NCBI GenBank assembly: GCA_030638205.1
Contig: DAOWFB010000043.1
Span: forward strand, 1 to 13,821
Origin: Thalassospiraceae bacterium
GTDB lineage: Bacteria > Pseudomonadota > Alphaproteobacteria > Rhodospirillales > Magnetovibrionaceae
Direction of reading: 5' to 3'
Length of the DNA stretch: 13,821 nt
The notes under the pieces were generated by a model. The model was not told where the DNA came from and made no database searches. It was given only the letters and a program-made list of their open reading frames with translations. A program made the position numbers and the translations under genes. How positions within the stretch are numbered: the stretch's first letter is position 1; the number at the start of each line of letters is the position of its first letter. Of the stretch, positions 13,225-13,821 are shown one piece after another.

Positions 13225-13821
13225 TTGTTTACAGGAATAATCACAGATATCGGGTCGGTGAAATCGGTTGAAAAAACCGATGGTGGCAAAAGAATTGCCA
13301 TTACCACGGCCTTGGATATTTCCAATACCGATTTGGGCGCGTCTATTTCGTGCGCCGGGGCCTGCATGACCGTGGTGGAAAAGGGCAGCAATTGGTTTCA
13401 GGTTGATGTTTCAGATGAAAGCCTATCTAAAACCACAATTGGCAATTGGGCCGTTGGCCATCCGGTTAATCTTGAGATGGCCCTAAAAATGGGTGATGAG
13501 CTTGGCGGGCATATTGTATCGGGCCATGTTGATGGTCAGGGCCGCGTTAAATCCATCACAGTCTTGGGTGAAAGTCTCAGGCTGGAAATAGAAGTAGCGC
13601 CTGAATTGGGGCGTTTTATCGCGCCAAAAGGCTCGGTCACCATTGATGGGGTATCGCTGACCACAAATGAGATAACTGAAAAAAGCCCCAAAAACGAGGC
13701 TGGAAGCCATTTTTTCACCATTAACATAATTCCTCACACCCAGCAAATGACCACCCTTGGAAAACTTTGTGCTGGCGACAACGTCAATGTGGAAATTGAT
13801 ACGCTGGCGCGTTATGTTGCC
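13225..13821 (+). CDS. ribE: Riboflavin synthase, alpha chain (3' end outside window)
   Basis: This enzyme converts two molecules of 6,7-dimethyl-8-ribityllumazine to riboflavin, the last step of the pathway. Read from a TTG start, 199 codons are open to the window edge. The product begins MFTGIITDIG and has two homologous beta-barrels. Barrel 1 has SCAGACMTV (42-50), VDVSDESLSKTTIG (60-73) and GDELGGHIVSGHVDG (90-104). Barrel 2 has IAPKGSVTIDGVSLT (132-146) and INIIPHT (166-172). The final visible residues VNVEIDTLARYVA are the usual near-C-terminal block, so only a handful of residues are probably missing. The TTG start hides the gene from searches requiring ATG. It is the sixth gene of the plus-strand cluster and acts in the same pathway as ribD. 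No FMN riboswitch is seen upstream in the 25-nt gap. Confidence 0.94.
   Translation, partial: MFTGIITDIGSVKSVEKTDGGKRIAITTALDISNTDLGASISCAGACMTVVEKGSNWFQVDVSDESLSKTTIGNWAVGHPVNLEMALKMGDELGGHIVSGHVDGQGRVKSITVLGESLRLEIEVAPELGRFIAPKGSVTIDGVSLTTNEITEKSPKNEAGSHFFTINIIPHTQQMTTLGKLCAGDNVNVEIDTLARYVA

Overview
The window looks like a chromosomal segment of a flagellated, Gram-negative alphaproteobacterium, probably Rhodospirillales-like. The gene order rpiB-glyA-nrdR-ribD-ribE is typical of that class. It also carries a Bpt-type N-end-rule aminoacyltransferase, an Asp-type HemB, MotA/MotB, a CheW and a DolP-like lipoprotein. By eye the base composition is moderate in GC (mid-40s percent), low for many Rhodospirillales. 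Genus is not resolvable from the sequence alone. I see no rRNA, tRNA, insertion sequence, phage gene or CRISPR array.

Layout. (1) 2-346 (+): C-terminal part of a BioY biotin transporter, cut by the window edge. (2) 4098-359 (-): a tight four-gene run motA-motB-bpt-rsgA with gaps of 15, 30 and 5 nt. It joins the flagellar stator, a protein-degradation tagging enzyme and a ribosome-maturation GTPase. (3) 4377-5327 (+): a membrane-anchored class I methyltransferase-like protein, divergent from motA, with eight tandem 15-bp repeats coding an acidic linker. (4) 7243-5324 (-): a two-BON-domain outer-membrane lipoprotein followed by an ACT-domain threonine ammonia-lyase. (5) 7546-8250 (+): a CheW adaptor with six 15-bp repeats in an acidic internal insert. 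(6) 9266-8256 (-): hemB. (7) 9440-13821 (+): a small conserved protein, then rpiB, glyA, nrdR, ribD and ribE (the last runs off the window). This run combines pentose phosphate and one-carbon metabolism, control of ribonucleotide reductase and riboflavin synthesis.

Most of the window is housekeeping. The least ordinary part is the motility/chemotaxis material. MotB, the membrane methyltransferase-like protein and CheW each carry an in-frame short tandem repeat (12 or 15 bp) encoding a charged, mostly acidic linker between folded parts. The methyltransferase-like protein shares its upstream region with motA and is the best candidate here for an undescribed function. Several starts were moved from the longest reading frame: rsgA, bpt, the BON lipoprotein, rpiB, glyA and ribD. 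Two genes (hemB, ribE) appear to start with TTG.
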